A stretch of DNA of 39,511 bases, taken from Bowmanella sp. JS7-9. Lineage in GTDB: Bacteria > Pseudomonadota > Gammaproteobacteria > Enterobacterales > Alteromonadaceae. Shown piece after piece: positions 18,456 to 26,756 of the stretch (position 1 is its first letter; each line of letters starts with the position of its first letter). The stretch is from NCBI RefSeq assembly GCF_004329715.1, contig NZ_JXSY01000006.1:1-39511 (forward strand). Direction: 5' to 3'. A program made the translations under genes and the position numbers. The notes beneath the pieces were generated by a model. That model was not told the origin of the DNA, did no database searches, and saw only the letters and a program-made list of their open reading frames with translations.

Positions 18456-19656
18456 TGTCATCCTTGCAGGCAGTGTATTGCTGAGCGTATTTCTGATTGC
18501 GTACCATCATGTCATTTTTCCCTGGTGGCTAAGTCGATACAGACGCAACCATCCTCAGCGCCCGTCAACCACCCCAAACCGGCACTTCCGCCGGCGTGCA
18601 GAAGACAGTGACCTTCCCGCTGTCACCATCGTGATGCCGGCCTATAACGAAGAGGCTGTGATAGCAGACAAGATCAATATTCTCGGCACACTGGATTACC
18701 CGGCCGACAAATTGTTCATCAAGCTGGTCTGCGACGGATGTAAAGACGATACCGCCATGATCGCCCGGCGCATCAGTTGTCTGCCTCAAAATAAGCACCT
18801 GAATCTGCAGGTAGTTGAATGTCCGATTAATCGTGGAAAAGTGACGGTGCTGAATGAAGCTGTCACCGCTTGCCGGACGCCCATCGTGGCACTGAGTGAT
18901 GTATCGGCGTTGGTCTCAACAGATGCGTTGTTGATCGCTGCAGACCACTTCACGGATCCCAAAGTTGGCGTGGTGGCCGGTACCTACCGGTTACTGGATA
19001 ATATGAATGCCGGCGAGTCATTGTACTGGCAATATCAACTGGCCATTAAGCAAAGTGAAGCCGCCTTGGGTGCCCCGATGGGCGTGCATGGTGCGTTTTA
19101 TCTGTTTCGCCGCGAACTATTTGCGCCATTGCCGCTGGATACCATTAACGACGATTTCATCCTGCCGATGGAAATCGTTGCACAGGGTTATCATGCCCGC
19201 TACGACACCCAAATCATGGCGTTAGAACTTGAACCTACCAGTGAAGCGCTGGAACGTTCACGCCGACGTCGTATTGCCGCAGGCAACCTGCAACAAACAC
19301 TGCGACTGGCACATCTGCTGCATCCGCGCCACGGTGGTATCGCACTGTTGTTTGGGTCGGGCAAGGCATTACGCGCGCTGATGCCATTTATTCTTCTGTT
19401 CACCTTCTTTGCCAGCGGCTATCTGGCAATAGATTATCCCTATTGGCGCCTGTTTTTCGCACTGCAGGTCGCGCTGTACGGATTGGTGGCTTTCTTGCAA
19501 CTTGAACCGGCACTGGCAAAAAAACCGCTAATGCAAACCTTGCAATACCTGGTGCTGGGCCACCTCAATGGCCTGATCGGGAGCTGGTACTTTATTACCG
19601 GTCGCTACCGTCAGGTTTGGCAACTGACCCGCAACCATAAGGAGACCGTCAGATGA
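18448..19656 (+). CDS. Membrane glycosyltransferase family 2, SypQ-like
   Basis: 402 aa. One N-terminal TM segment (about 5-28), a GT-A domain and three C-terminal TM segments (about 308-385). The GT2 landmarks are IVMPAYNEEAVI (61-72), CDGCKDD (95-101), the DxD-equivalent ALSDVSA (148-154), NDDFILP (234-240, the catalytic ED-type acid) and an Arg-rich RSRRRRIAAGNLQQ after it. This is the layout of BcsA/PgaC-like or lipid-linked GT2 enzymes. The start at 18448 is inside the upstream gene's last codons; an earlier possible start at 18376 was rejected. Confidence 0.9.
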   Translation: MFDVILAGSVLLSVFLIAYHHVIFPWWLSRYRRNHPQRPSTTPNRHFRRRAEDSDLPAVTIVMPAYNEEAVIADKINILGTLDYPADKLFIKLVCDGCKDDTAMIARRISCLPQNKHLNLQVVECPINRGKVTVLNEAVTACRTPIVALSDVSALVSTDALLIAADHFTDPKVGVVAGTYRLLDNMNAGESLYWQYQLAIKQSEAALGAPMGVHGAFYLFRRELFAPLPLDTINDDFILPMEIVAQGYHARYDTQIMALELEPTSEALERSRRRRIAAGNLQQTLRLAHLLHPRHGGIALLFGSGKALRALMPFILLFTFFASGYLAIDYPYWRLFFALQVALYGLVAFLQLEPALAKKPLMQTLQYLVLGHLNGLIGSWYFITGRYRQVWQLTRNHKETVR

Positions 19657-20288
19657 GCGCATACAATCACCGCTGGGTTAATCCCCTCAAGCGCAGCTTT
19701 GACATTCTGGTGGCCTGCCTTGGCCTGCTGCTATCACTACCCTTATGGCCGCTGATTACCCTGGCAATCAAACTCACCAGCCCGGGACCTGTGGTTTATC
19801 GTCAACAGCGCATCGGACTGGCCGATTCCCGACAAATGCGGGTATTTTGGATGTACAAATTCCGCAGCATGCGTTGTGACGCCGAAGCCACCACGGGCGC
19901 GGTCTGGGCCAGTGCTGGGGATCCCCGCGTCACGCGGGTCGGTCGCTTTTTACGCAATACCCGGCTGGATGAAATTCCGCAACTGTTCAACGTACTGCGT
20001 GGCGATATGTCCATCGTGGGCCCGCGCCCAGAGCGACCACAACTATATGGGCAATTGGAGCAAAACATTCCTTTTTATGCCGAGCGAACCTATGGCCTGC
20101 GACCTGGTATCACGGGTCTTGCTCAGGTTAATCAGGGATATGACACCTGTCTGGAAGATGTACGTCGCAAAGTGGGCTTTGACCATGCCTATGCGCTGTT
20201 ACTCAGCCGCCCGCTCAGCTGGCTAAAAACCGATCTCAGTATCATTTTGCAAACGTTCTGGTTGATGGTGCGTGGCCGGGGGCAGTAA
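19653..20288 (+). CDS. Undecaprenyl-phosphate sugar-1-phosphate transferase, SypR-like
   Basis: 211 aa, short monotopic form (PglC/WcaJ C-domain type) that starts repeat-unit synthesis by moving a sugar-1-phosphate to undecaprenyl phosphate. It shows the N-terminal membrane helix (KRSFDILVACLGLLLSLPL), SPGPVVYRQQRIG, MYKFRSM, the key RLDEIPQLFNVLRGDMSIVGPRP region (residues split across about 107-130) and the end PGITGLAQVNQG. It overlaps the GT2 gene by 4 bp (ATGA) and is the last gene of unit 2. Sugar specificity cannot be read from the sequence. Confidence 0.95.
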   Translation: MSAYNHRWVNPLKRSFDILVACLGLLLSLPLWPLITLAIKLTSPGPVVYRQQRIGLADSRQMRVFWMYKFRSMRCDAEATTGAVWASAGDPRVTRVGRFLRNTRLDEIPQLFNVLRGDMSIVGPRPERPQLYGQLEQNIPFYAERTYGLRPGITGLAQVNQGYDTCLEDVRRKVGFDHAYALLLSRPLSWLKTDLSIILQTFWLMVRGRGQ

Positions 20289-20299
20289 CACAGATTGTT

Positions 20300-20312
20300 T
20301 CGCAAATTGCGA
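20300..20312. promoter_or_regulatory. Palindromic operator, copy D (TCGCAAATTGCGA)
   Basis: Perfect copy, starting 12 bp after the sugar-phosphate transferase stop. Its centre is 92 bp upstream of the -24 GG of the unit 3 promoter, with an A/T-rich stretch (20350-20386) between them. Confidence 0.78.
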
Positions 20313-20396
20313 TCAAATGGCAAAACGCCACGCGCGCCCATCGTAGACAAATAAAAAATCCTTTTAAATACAAAAACTTAAAAATCTGACACGGAA

Positions 20397-20413
20397 TGGC
20401 ACAGCCCCTGCAA
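20397..20413 (+). promoter_or_regulatory. Sigma-54 promoter, unit 3
   Basis: TGGCACAGCCCCTGCAA: GG, ten bases, GC, in good agreement with the TGGCAC-N5-TTGCA consensus. The predicted start near 20423 leaves a leader of about 40 bp with a GGAG ribosome-binding sequence before the STAS gene. Confidence 0.82.
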
Positions 20414-20461
20414 CACCACTATTGGCTTTATCACATGAAGCACTAGCCACTGGAGGCTCTT

Positions 20462-20758
20462 ATGTCAGCGAATACATTAATCACACTTGAACAAGGTTTA
20501 GAGGGCGCGTTGGATGCCATGAGCGTGTCGCGCCTCTGTCCGCTGCTGGATCAGCTGGTCGAGGAACATCAGGAAGACGTTTGCCTGAAGATGCATCGCA
20601 TTGAGTTTATTGACTCCTCTGGCGTGGGTGCTCTGGTATTTTTATTCAAGCGACTGCGCGAGAACGGCCGTGACCTCACCTTATCCGGCGTGCATGGACA
20701 ACCGCTGGAGTTAATCCGCTTTTTACGCATAGACCAGATTATTCGTCTGCAAAGTTAA
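20462..20758 (+). CDS. STAS-domain protein (anti-anti-sigma type), SypA-like
   Basis: 98 aa single STAS domain. The phosphorylation loop is EFIDSSGVGALVF with Ser52/Ser53; Ser53 aligns with the regulated serine of SpoIIAA. The HATPase-REC-PP2C protein at 23758-25275 carries both a candidate kinase and a candidate phosphatase for this serine. In Vibrio fischeri, SypA is the target of SypE, and its unphosphorylated form permits biofilm formation. The same logic is inferred here. It is first in unit 3, with GGAGG upstream; the export gene starts within 20 bp. Confidence 0.9.
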   Translation: MSANTLITLEQGLEGALDAMSVSRLCPLLDQLVEEHQEDVCLKMHRIEFIDSSGVGALVFLFKRLRENGRDLTLSGVHGQPLELIRFLRIDQIIRLQS

Positions 20759-20775
20759 TGACCGGGAGGTGCACC

Positions 20776-22872
20776 ATGCGTAGTTGGATAACAGTGGTGA
20801 TATGGTTATTTAGCGTGGTCATAAACAGTGCGCTGGCGCAGCAGCCGCCGGTTACCTTACAGGAAGGCGATCGCATCTTGATCGTATTACCCGGCGAAGC
20901 TGACTTCGATGCGCCCTTTGATATCGATACGCAGGGTCAGGTCAGGCTACCCGAAGTGGGCGAAATTACTTTGCGTGGGTTAACGTTAGCCGACGCTCAG
21001 GTAACGCTCACAGAGCGATTGCAAACTGCGTTTAAGAACGTCGAACGTCTCAGTATCAAACTGGTCGAACGCCGTCTCGCCATTCTGGTATTGGGTTACG
21101 TAAAATCGCCGGGGCTGGTGTACTTGCCCAACCATGCCACGGTGCAAATGGCGATAAACGGCGCCGGTGGGTTAACCCAGGGCGCGCAACTGGATCAACT
21201 GCAGATACGCCGAAACGGCGATGTCACCGTATTCAATTACAAAGCCTATCTGGACACGGGTAACCCGGCGTTGATCCCTGCTTTACAGCCACTGGATGAG
21301 ATTTTTGTGCCCGCCTCCCCCCTTACCGGTAATGTGCAGGTAGAGTTTGATGCCAAAACGCTCACCTCAGCGGGCGATGCCGCCAATGAACAACAATCCA
21401 TCACGGTGTTTGGTGAGGTTCATCGCCCCGGCTCTTTTGCTCACAAGCGCGAATTTTCGGTGATCGATATGCTGATGCGCGCAGGTGGCGTTACCCGTTA
21501 CGCCGGAATAGAACAAATCCGCGTAATCAGCAAAGGCAAACCCTCCCCTTTTAACATGCGTGAATATCTCGATACCGGCGACAGTGGTTTAATGCCGGCG
21601 TTGGCGCCCGGCGATGTGATTTTTGTGCCTCAGGCCACTGAGCAGATTAAAACCGGCGCACGCACTGTCTATGTAATGGGTGAAGTGTTTCAGCCCGGCG
21701 CCTACGAAACCAAAGAAAACGCTAAATTTCTCGATATTCTCGCCAATGCAGGCGGACCAACCCGCTTTGCCGAAACCCGCCAAATTAGGGTACTGAAGCC
21801 AGATGGCCAAACGATCCCGGTCGACTTGCAGGCCTATACAGAAGGTTCAGGGATTGCCTTGCCACCGGTACTGCCCGGTGACGCTATTTTCATCCCGGAA
21901 AAAACCGACATGAACGAAAAGTCATGGCTGAAAATTCCCACCCATCGCGCGGTCCGTGTCATCGGTGCCTGGCTGCGCCCGGGACGCTATGAATGGTCGG
22001 CGGAAATGGGGCTACTGGATTTAATTGCCCATGCAGGCGGACCCAATGCCTCGGCAGACACGGCTCATCTGCAAATCATTCCACCCGACTCAGAATCCGG
22101 CCCGGCCCAGCCTGCCATCTTTAACCTCAAACGCTATCTGGAAAAGGCCGACATCCCGTTGCCGCCAGTCATGGCCGGTGCCACGGTGGTGCTGCCTGAG
22201 TTACCGAAAGATCCCAATGACAACCGCTCACAATGGGTACGCCAATCCAGCGCCAGCTCCATTTACATTATGGGTCAGGTTGGCGCGCCGGGACGCTACG
22301 CCTTTAACGCAGATTTGAACTTTCTGGATATTCTGGCCGCGGCACAAGGCCCCACTGCGCGCGCCGACCTGGCCAATATTCGCATTTCCCATCGCAATGG
22401 CGATATTCAGGAAGTGAGCAGAATTAACCTGCACCTTTACTTCGAAAGTGGTGACGAAAATCTGCTGCCGCCCGTGCTGCCAGAAGATGTCATATTCGTA
22501 CCCGATACCGCCAGAGACTGGCTGCAACGCAGCAAGGAAAGCACTATTCGCGTACTCGGTGCGGTCGCCCGTCCCGGTCGCTATACCTTTTCCGATGACA
22601 TGACATTATTGGACTTGCTCGCCGAAGCGGGTGGGCCGTTGCCTGATGCGCTGCAGGATCGCATTGTCGTCATCAATAAAGGGCAAAAACAGGATCAGGC
22701 GCGGGTGTTTGATTTAGAAGCCTTCGCGCAAAGCGCTGATTTCACTTCGTTACCCGTTCTGCGCAGCGGAGACACGGTATATATCCCGGGTGCCGAGCAG
22801 AGCAATTGGAACACCTTTTCCAAAATACTGCGCGATAGCCTCAGCGTGGTCGCGTTGGTGTCTTTCTTGTAG
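20776..22872 (+). CDS. Polysaccharide export protein with multiple SLBB domains, SypC-like
   Basis: 698 aa. Signal peptide (MRSWITVVIWLFSVVINSALAQ), then a Poly_export domain (about 27-97) and six SLBB-like repeats beginning near 102, 208, 296, 392, 495 and 590. Each has the pattern V(M/L)G-V-PG-Y then LD(L/I)LA-AGGP. Wza-type proteins are usually about 360-400 aa with two or three SLBB domains, so this is an enlarged form. No lipobox Cys follows the signal. It may span more of the periplasm. The ATG at 20776 has GGGAGG upstream; an alternative ATG at 20758 overlaps the STAS stop and is less likely. Confidence 0.9.
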   Translation: MRSWITVVIWLFSVVINSALAQQPPVTLQEGDRILIVLPGEADFDAPFDIDTQGQVRLPEVGEITLRGLTLADAQVTLTERLQTAFKNVERLSIKLVERRLAILVLGYVKSPGLVYLPNHATVQMAINGAGGLTQGAQLDQLQIRRNGDVTVFNYKAYLDTGNPALIPALQPLDEIFVPASPLTGNVQVEFDAKTLTSAGDAANEQQSITVFGEVHRPGSFAHKREFSVIDMLMRAGGVTRYAGIEQIRVISKGKPSPFNMREYLDTGDSGLMPALAPGDVIFVPQATEQIKTGARTVYVMGEVFQPGAYETKENAKFLDILANAGGPTRFAETRQIRVLKPDGQTIPVDLQAYTEGSGIALPPVLPGDAIFIPEKTDMNEKSWLKIPTHRAVRVIGAWLRPGRYEWSAEMGLLDLIAHAGGPNASADTAHLQIIPPDSESGPAQPAIFNLKRYLEKADIPLPPVMAGATVVLPELPKDPNDNRSQWVRQSSASSIYIMGQVGAPGRYAFNADLNFLDILAAAQGPTARADLANIRISHRNGDIQEVSRINLHLYFESGDENLLPPVLPEDVIFVPDTARDWLQRSKESTIRVLGAVARPGRYTFSDDMTLLDLLAEAGGPLPDALQDRIVVINKGQKQDQARVFDLEAFAQSADFTSLPVLRSGDTVYIPGAEQSNWNTFSKILRDSLSVVALVSFL

Positions 22873-22882
22873 GAGTCAGCTT

Positions 22883-23605
22883 ATGTCGTTGCCCATGGTT
22901 CGTTCGTTACCCTTGCACTTCGCCGAAATTGAGACGATTCACAATCAGTGTACCAGTCATCATCCGGTAACACTGGTGGTCGGCCCGGACGGCGGCGAGG
23001 GGGTAAGCTGTATGGCATTGACGCTGGCGCGCCGCGCTGCGTTATCAACACACAGCACACTATTACTGGAACTCAATACCGCGTCACCGACACTGGATAG
23101 CTGGCTAAACCTGTCCCGCGCCCCCTGGTTACCCTCTGCAGGGCTGGAAAACTTGCCCATTCAAGCGACGTCACAGCCGAATCTGGATTGCCTGTGTGCG
23201 CCTCATCTGGGCGAAGGCAGTTGGCAATTTCGTGATAAAACTCAGCTGCATTTGCTGTTAACTGCCCTGCGTGAAAAATATCAGCGCATTATTATCGATG
23301 CTTCGCCCTTGAATCGTCGTAATCAGCAAAATATTCCCCCGGCGCTGTTGGCCTCAGTCGCCGACCAAACTTTACTGGTGTTGCTCGCGGGAAAAAGTCA
23401 TGAACATCGTGTGGCAGACGCCAGACGAATATTAGAAAGCCATCATGCCAACATCGGTGGCTGCATTATCAATGATCAATATAACCCGGGGTTGCGTTCT
23501 GAAATGAACAGAGAACTGACCCGCATTGCCAGGTGGTTTCCGCGCTTATCCCGCTGGTTAGAACAGCGCATCAACCGCAGTCAGGTCATAAACTTTCAGG
23601 TGTAA
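22883..23605 (+). CDS. CpsD/BY-kinase-like ATPase with degenerate Walker A, SypD-like
   Basis: 240 aa with the fold pattern of CpsD/CapB or ParA-like ATPases: LVVGPDGGEGVSCMALTLA (32-48), LLLELNT (60-66, the Walker A' position) and IIIDASP (136-142, Walker B). The P-loop lysine is Val (GGEGVS, Val41) and the Walker A' aspartate is Glu (Glu63). The C-terminus (RINRSQVINFQV) has no tyrosine cluster. It is therefore probably not an active tyrosine kinase; a structural partner of the chain-length protein is more likely. AGGAG precedes ATG 22883. It is the last gene of unit 3. Confidence 0.78.
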   Translation: MSLPMVRSLPLHFAEIETIHNQCTSHHPVTLVVGPDGGEGVSCMALTLARRAALSTHSTLLLELNTASPTLDSWLNLSRAPWLPSAGLENLPIQATSQPNLDCLCAPHLGEGSWQFRDKTQLHLLLTALREKYQRIIIDASPLNRRNQQNIPPALLASVADQTLLVLLAGKSHEHRVADARRILESHHANIGGCIINDQYNPGLRSEMNRELTRIARWFPRLSRWLEQRINRSQVINFQV

Positions 23606-23757
23606 GCCAGACTATTTCAACTCGCCAGTACATCTTGCGAAAGGCGGGCAGTCCAACACGGCCCTCAGTATTCGGTCGTGCCAGCGATTCTTTGAACAGA
23701 GTACAAATCAGAAGGTAACGAACGATAAGTGCCAGTTGTTTAACGAACAATCTACTG

Positions 23758-25275
23758 TCAGCCACGCTGACCTAGCAGCACAATGGTCGTATCATCCCGT
23801 CCACCGAGCGGACACACCTGTTGATACCAGGCTTTGATTTTCGCCAGCAGCCTGTCTGGGTGTCGATTATTACTGATCAGCTGCATCAACACTTTCTCAT
23901 TGTAGGCGCGCTCCTGCGCTGAACTACCGACCTCCCACACACCATCACTACACAGCAAAACAAACTGACCGGGCGCCAGCGGGATTCGACACTGCGAATA
24001 GGCTGCATTGGCTTGCATCCCGGGCAAACTGCCGCCCAGGTTAAGTTGTTTCCAGCGCTCACCATCAAACCACCATGGCCGAGGCTGTCCGGCGTTCACC
24101 AGATCGATATGGTGGGCACTGCAGAATCGCACGATAAACAAGGTCATCAGGGTATGGGCCAGTAACTTGTCGTGGTAAAGCGCAGCCGACAATCGCGACA
24201 TCAACGCCGCGGGGGAAGGCTGATCCGGACTGGCCGCCAATAACCCGCGCACATAGCCGCCGACTAAATGTGCGGCAAATTTGGCGCTGGCACCATGGCC
24301 CATCAAATCAGCGAATATCACCAGCTCCTGCTGCGGTTGTTCCACATATTGAATCAGATCACCTCCTCCTGCCGTCGCTGCGCGGCTCCATACCTGCGCC
24401 TGCATCCAACGCCCATTGTCTGGTAGTTGCGGATGTAAGCAGGCGGTCAGTTGCTTATCAAAATAATCACTCAGGCGCCGGCGCATTTGCGCGCTGCGCT
24501 CCAGCACCCGGCTGACTACTGCATGCAACTGTTCATGCCGCACCGGCTTACGCAAAAAGTCATCGATAGCCAATTCCGACACCACATGAGGTTCACGCAC
24601 CTGTTCAGAGCCGCTCACAAAGATAAAGGGTAAGGTATCCAGGCTGGGATTGCCGAGCAGACGCTCGCGTAACTCAATGCCGCCCATGTCCGGCATATCA
24701 ATATCGGATATCACCAAATCAAACGTTTCATTATGCAAACGATCTAATGCTTGCTGGCCACTACAACAGGTGTGGACTGCGTACTGCCTGGCAAGATAAG
24801 CACTTAGCAGCGCGACCTGAGAAGGATCATCATCAACCAGTAAAATACGTGGTTTATCCTGCACTAATTCACTGATCGGCAGGATCAGCTGATTGTGCTT
24901 GTTGCGGGCATTGCCCGGCAAATACGCTACATTGGGGCAGGCCTGATGCAACAAATATAACCCGCGCCCTGACGCCTGCAGGGGATCGTCCGGGAGCTGC
25001 GGCACGTCATTAAAACCGACAAATTCGCCGCCATCATCATTGACCGCAAACAGCCACTGGCCATCGGCACGTTGCAAACTTATCGATGCATTTTGTACAT
25101 AGGGGCGAGAGTGTGTGGCTAGATTCATTATCCACTCAGACACTGCCAACTCCATGGGCCGCACTGTCTGCTCTGCCGCACCTAAATTCTGCAATACCTG
25201 ACGGATCTGTTCGCGTATGGCACGGGCGCTGTCAGGGCTGGGGATAAATGCTTGCTGGTAAACTAATCTGGTCAC
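23758..25275 (-). CDS. HATPase-REC-PP2C regulator, SypE-like
   Basis: 505 aa three-domain protein. The RsbW-like serine-kinase HATPase (about 10-135) has an N-box with Asn51 (EWIMNLATHS), NDDGGEF and GRGLYLL. The receiver domain (about 142-258) has DDD 148-150, phospho-acceptor Asp191 and Lys243. The SpoIIE/PP2C phosphatase (about 290-503) has GGGDL, ADLMGHG (Asp323), CSDG (Asp444) and GRDDTT (494-497). This domain order is that of Vibrio fischeri SypE, which kinases and dephosphorylates SypA. The start is GTG at 25275 with GGAG 10 bp upstream. It is divergent from the sigma-54 activator gene. Confidence 0.93.
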   Translation of the reverse strand: MTRLVYQQAFIPSPDSARAIREQIRQVLQNLGAAEQTVRPMELAVSEWIMNLATHSRPYVQNASISLQRADGQWLFAVNDDGGEFVGFNDVPQLPDDPLQASGRGLYLLHQACPNVAYLPGNARNKHNQLILPISELVQDKPRILLVDDDPSQVALLSAYLARQYAVHTCCSGQQALDRLHNETFDLVISDIDMPDMGGIELRERLLGNPSLDTLPFIFVSGSEQVREPHVVSELAIDDFLRKPVRHEQLHAVVSRVLERSAQMRRRLSDYFDKQLTACLHPQLPDNGRWMQAQVWSRAATAGGGDLIQYVEQPQQELVIFADLMGHGASAKFAAHLVGGYVRGLLAASPDQPSPAALMSRLSAALYHDKLLAHTLMTLFIVRFCSAHHIDLVNAGQPRPWWFDGERWKQLNLGGSLPGMQANAAYSQCRIPLAPGQFVLLCSDGVWEVGSSAQERAYNEKVLMQLISNNRHPDRLLAKIKAWYQQVCPLGGRDDTTIVLLGQRG

Positions 25276-25346
25276 GGTGGATTGTCTCCAACTGATAAGA
25301 CTGCTAGGTTAGGGAGACTAAAAGGTTTTAGTGCGGGTCTCTGATT

Positions 25347-26756
25347 ATGTCCTATACCCCTACGGTGCTGTTGGTCGAAGATGACATCAGTACCAGTGCT
25401 TTGATCAAAACCTATCTGCAACGTTCCAACGTCAATGTGGATGCGGCCTACAAAGGTAAAGATGCCCTCGACAAACTGGCTGGCAATGCGCCACCAGATA
25501 TTCTGCTGCTGGATTTGCATCTGCCGGACATGGATGGGCTGGACATCCTGCGCGAGGTCAAACAACGCAAACTGCAGACCGAGATTATCGTGATGACCAC
25601 CAACGCTTCGGTCAAAACCGCCGTGGAGTCGATGCAATTGGGCGCACGGGACTTTCTGGTCAAACCTTTTGCCAAAGAACGCCTGCTGACCACATTCCAT
25701 AATGTGGCGGAAAACCTTGAACTGCGAAAACTGGTGTCGCAATACAAACAGACGTTGCCCCAGCATACCTTCTCCGGTTTTATTGGTTCGTCATTACCAA
25801 TGCAATCTGTGTACCGGATTATCGAATCCGCGGCGAGTTCCAAAGCGACTGTGTTTATCGTCGGTGAGAGTGGTACCGGCAAAGAGGTGTGTGCCGAAGC
25901 GATTCATCAACACAGTCCCCGCGCAGATAAACCCTTTATCGCCTTGAATTGCGGGGCAATTCCGAAAGATCTGATGGAAAGCGAGATCTTTGGCCATGTC
26001 AAAGGCGCCTTCACCGGCGCGCTGAATAATCGCGATGGCGCCGCCACGCTAGCCGATGGAGGCACCCTGTTTTTAGATGAAATTTGTGAGATGGACCTCG
26101 AATTGCAACCCAAATTGCTTCGCTTTTTGCAAACTGGCAGCGTACAACCGGTTGGTTCCGGCCAATTACAAAAAGTGGATGTACGCATAATTTGTGCAAC
26201 CAATCGCAATCCACTGGAAGAAGTCGAAGCAGGCCGCTTCCGCGAAGATTTATATTATCGCCTGCATGTGTTACCCATCTCATTACCCCCGCTAAGGGAA
26301 CGCGGCGATGATTTCCTGGAAATTGCCAATGTCTTTCTCAGCCAATACAGCCAAGAAGAAAATAAAGCATTCAAAGCGTTTGATACGGATGTAATTGAGA
26401 GACTCAGGGCTTACCACTGGCCCGGCAATATCCGCCAATTACAGAATGTCATTCGTAATGTGGTGGTGCTGAATAACAGTGAGTCTGTCACGCTGGACAT
26501 GCTGCCAGCCCCACTTAATACCGCAGCGAAACACACAGTAACCCAGCCGCTGCCCACGTCATCGTCCGCATCAAGCGTACAAAGCGTCGGCTCCAGCCCC
26601 GTGCAACCCAAGGTTCGCAAACTGGAAGACATGGAACGGGATGCTATCGAACAGGCCATCGATTTTTGTGACGGCAATATACCGGAAGCGGCGGTATTAC
26701 TCGGTATCAGCCCCGCGACGATTTACCGTAAAAAATCCTCCTGGCGCAGTAGTTAA
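25347..26756 (+). CDS. LuxO/SypG-type sigma-54-dependent response regulator
   Basis: 469 aa. The receiver (about 5-120) has EDD 11-13, phospho-acceptor Asp56 and Lys106. The AAA+ sigma-54 interaction domain (about 143-375) has Walker A GESGTGKE (173-180), GAFTGA (220-225), Walker B TLFLDE (240-245) and the R-finger region ATNRNPLEEVEAGRFREDLYYRL. A Ser/Thr-rich linker (about 395-420) leads to a Fis-type helix-turn-helix (about 445-463). Wording of the AAA+ part (GFIGSSLPMQSVYRIIE, CEMDLELQPKLLRFLQTG) is close to LuxO. It is proposed to bind the 13-bp palindromes in this locus. Its stop overlaps the convergent kinase gene's stop (TTAA). Confidence 0.96.
   Translation: MSYTPTVLLVEDDISTSALIKTYLQRSNVNVDAAYKGKDALDKLAGNAPPDILLLDLHLPDMDGLDILREVKQRKLQTEIIVMTTNASVKTAVESMQLGARDFLVKPFAKERLLTTFHNVAENLELRKLVSQYKQTLPQHTFSGFIGSSLPMQSVYRIIESAASSKATVFIVGESGTGKEVCAEAIHQHSPRADKPFIALNCGAIPKDLMESEIFGHVKGAFTGALNNRDGAATLADGGTLFLDEICEMDLELQPKLLRFLQTGSVQPVGSGQLQKVDVRIICATNRNPLEEVEAGRFREDLYYRLHVLPISLPPLRERGDDFLEIANVFLSQYSQEENKAFKAFDTDVIERLRAYHWPGNIRQLQNVIRNVVVLNNSESVTLDMLPAPLNTAAKHTVTQPLPTSSSASSVQSVGSSPVQPKVRKLEDMERDAIEQAIDFCDGNIPEAAVLLGISPATIYRKKSSWRSS

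Noticed and set aside
23606-23757. TTGCGAAAG near 23635 as a sixth operator copy
   Set aside because: Only one arm matches, and it is between two convergent gene ends where no promoter is expected.
26753-26756. Overlap of the activator and kinase genes as a sign of a truncated gene
   Set aside because: Both proteins are complete; TTAA simply supplies stop codons on both strands.
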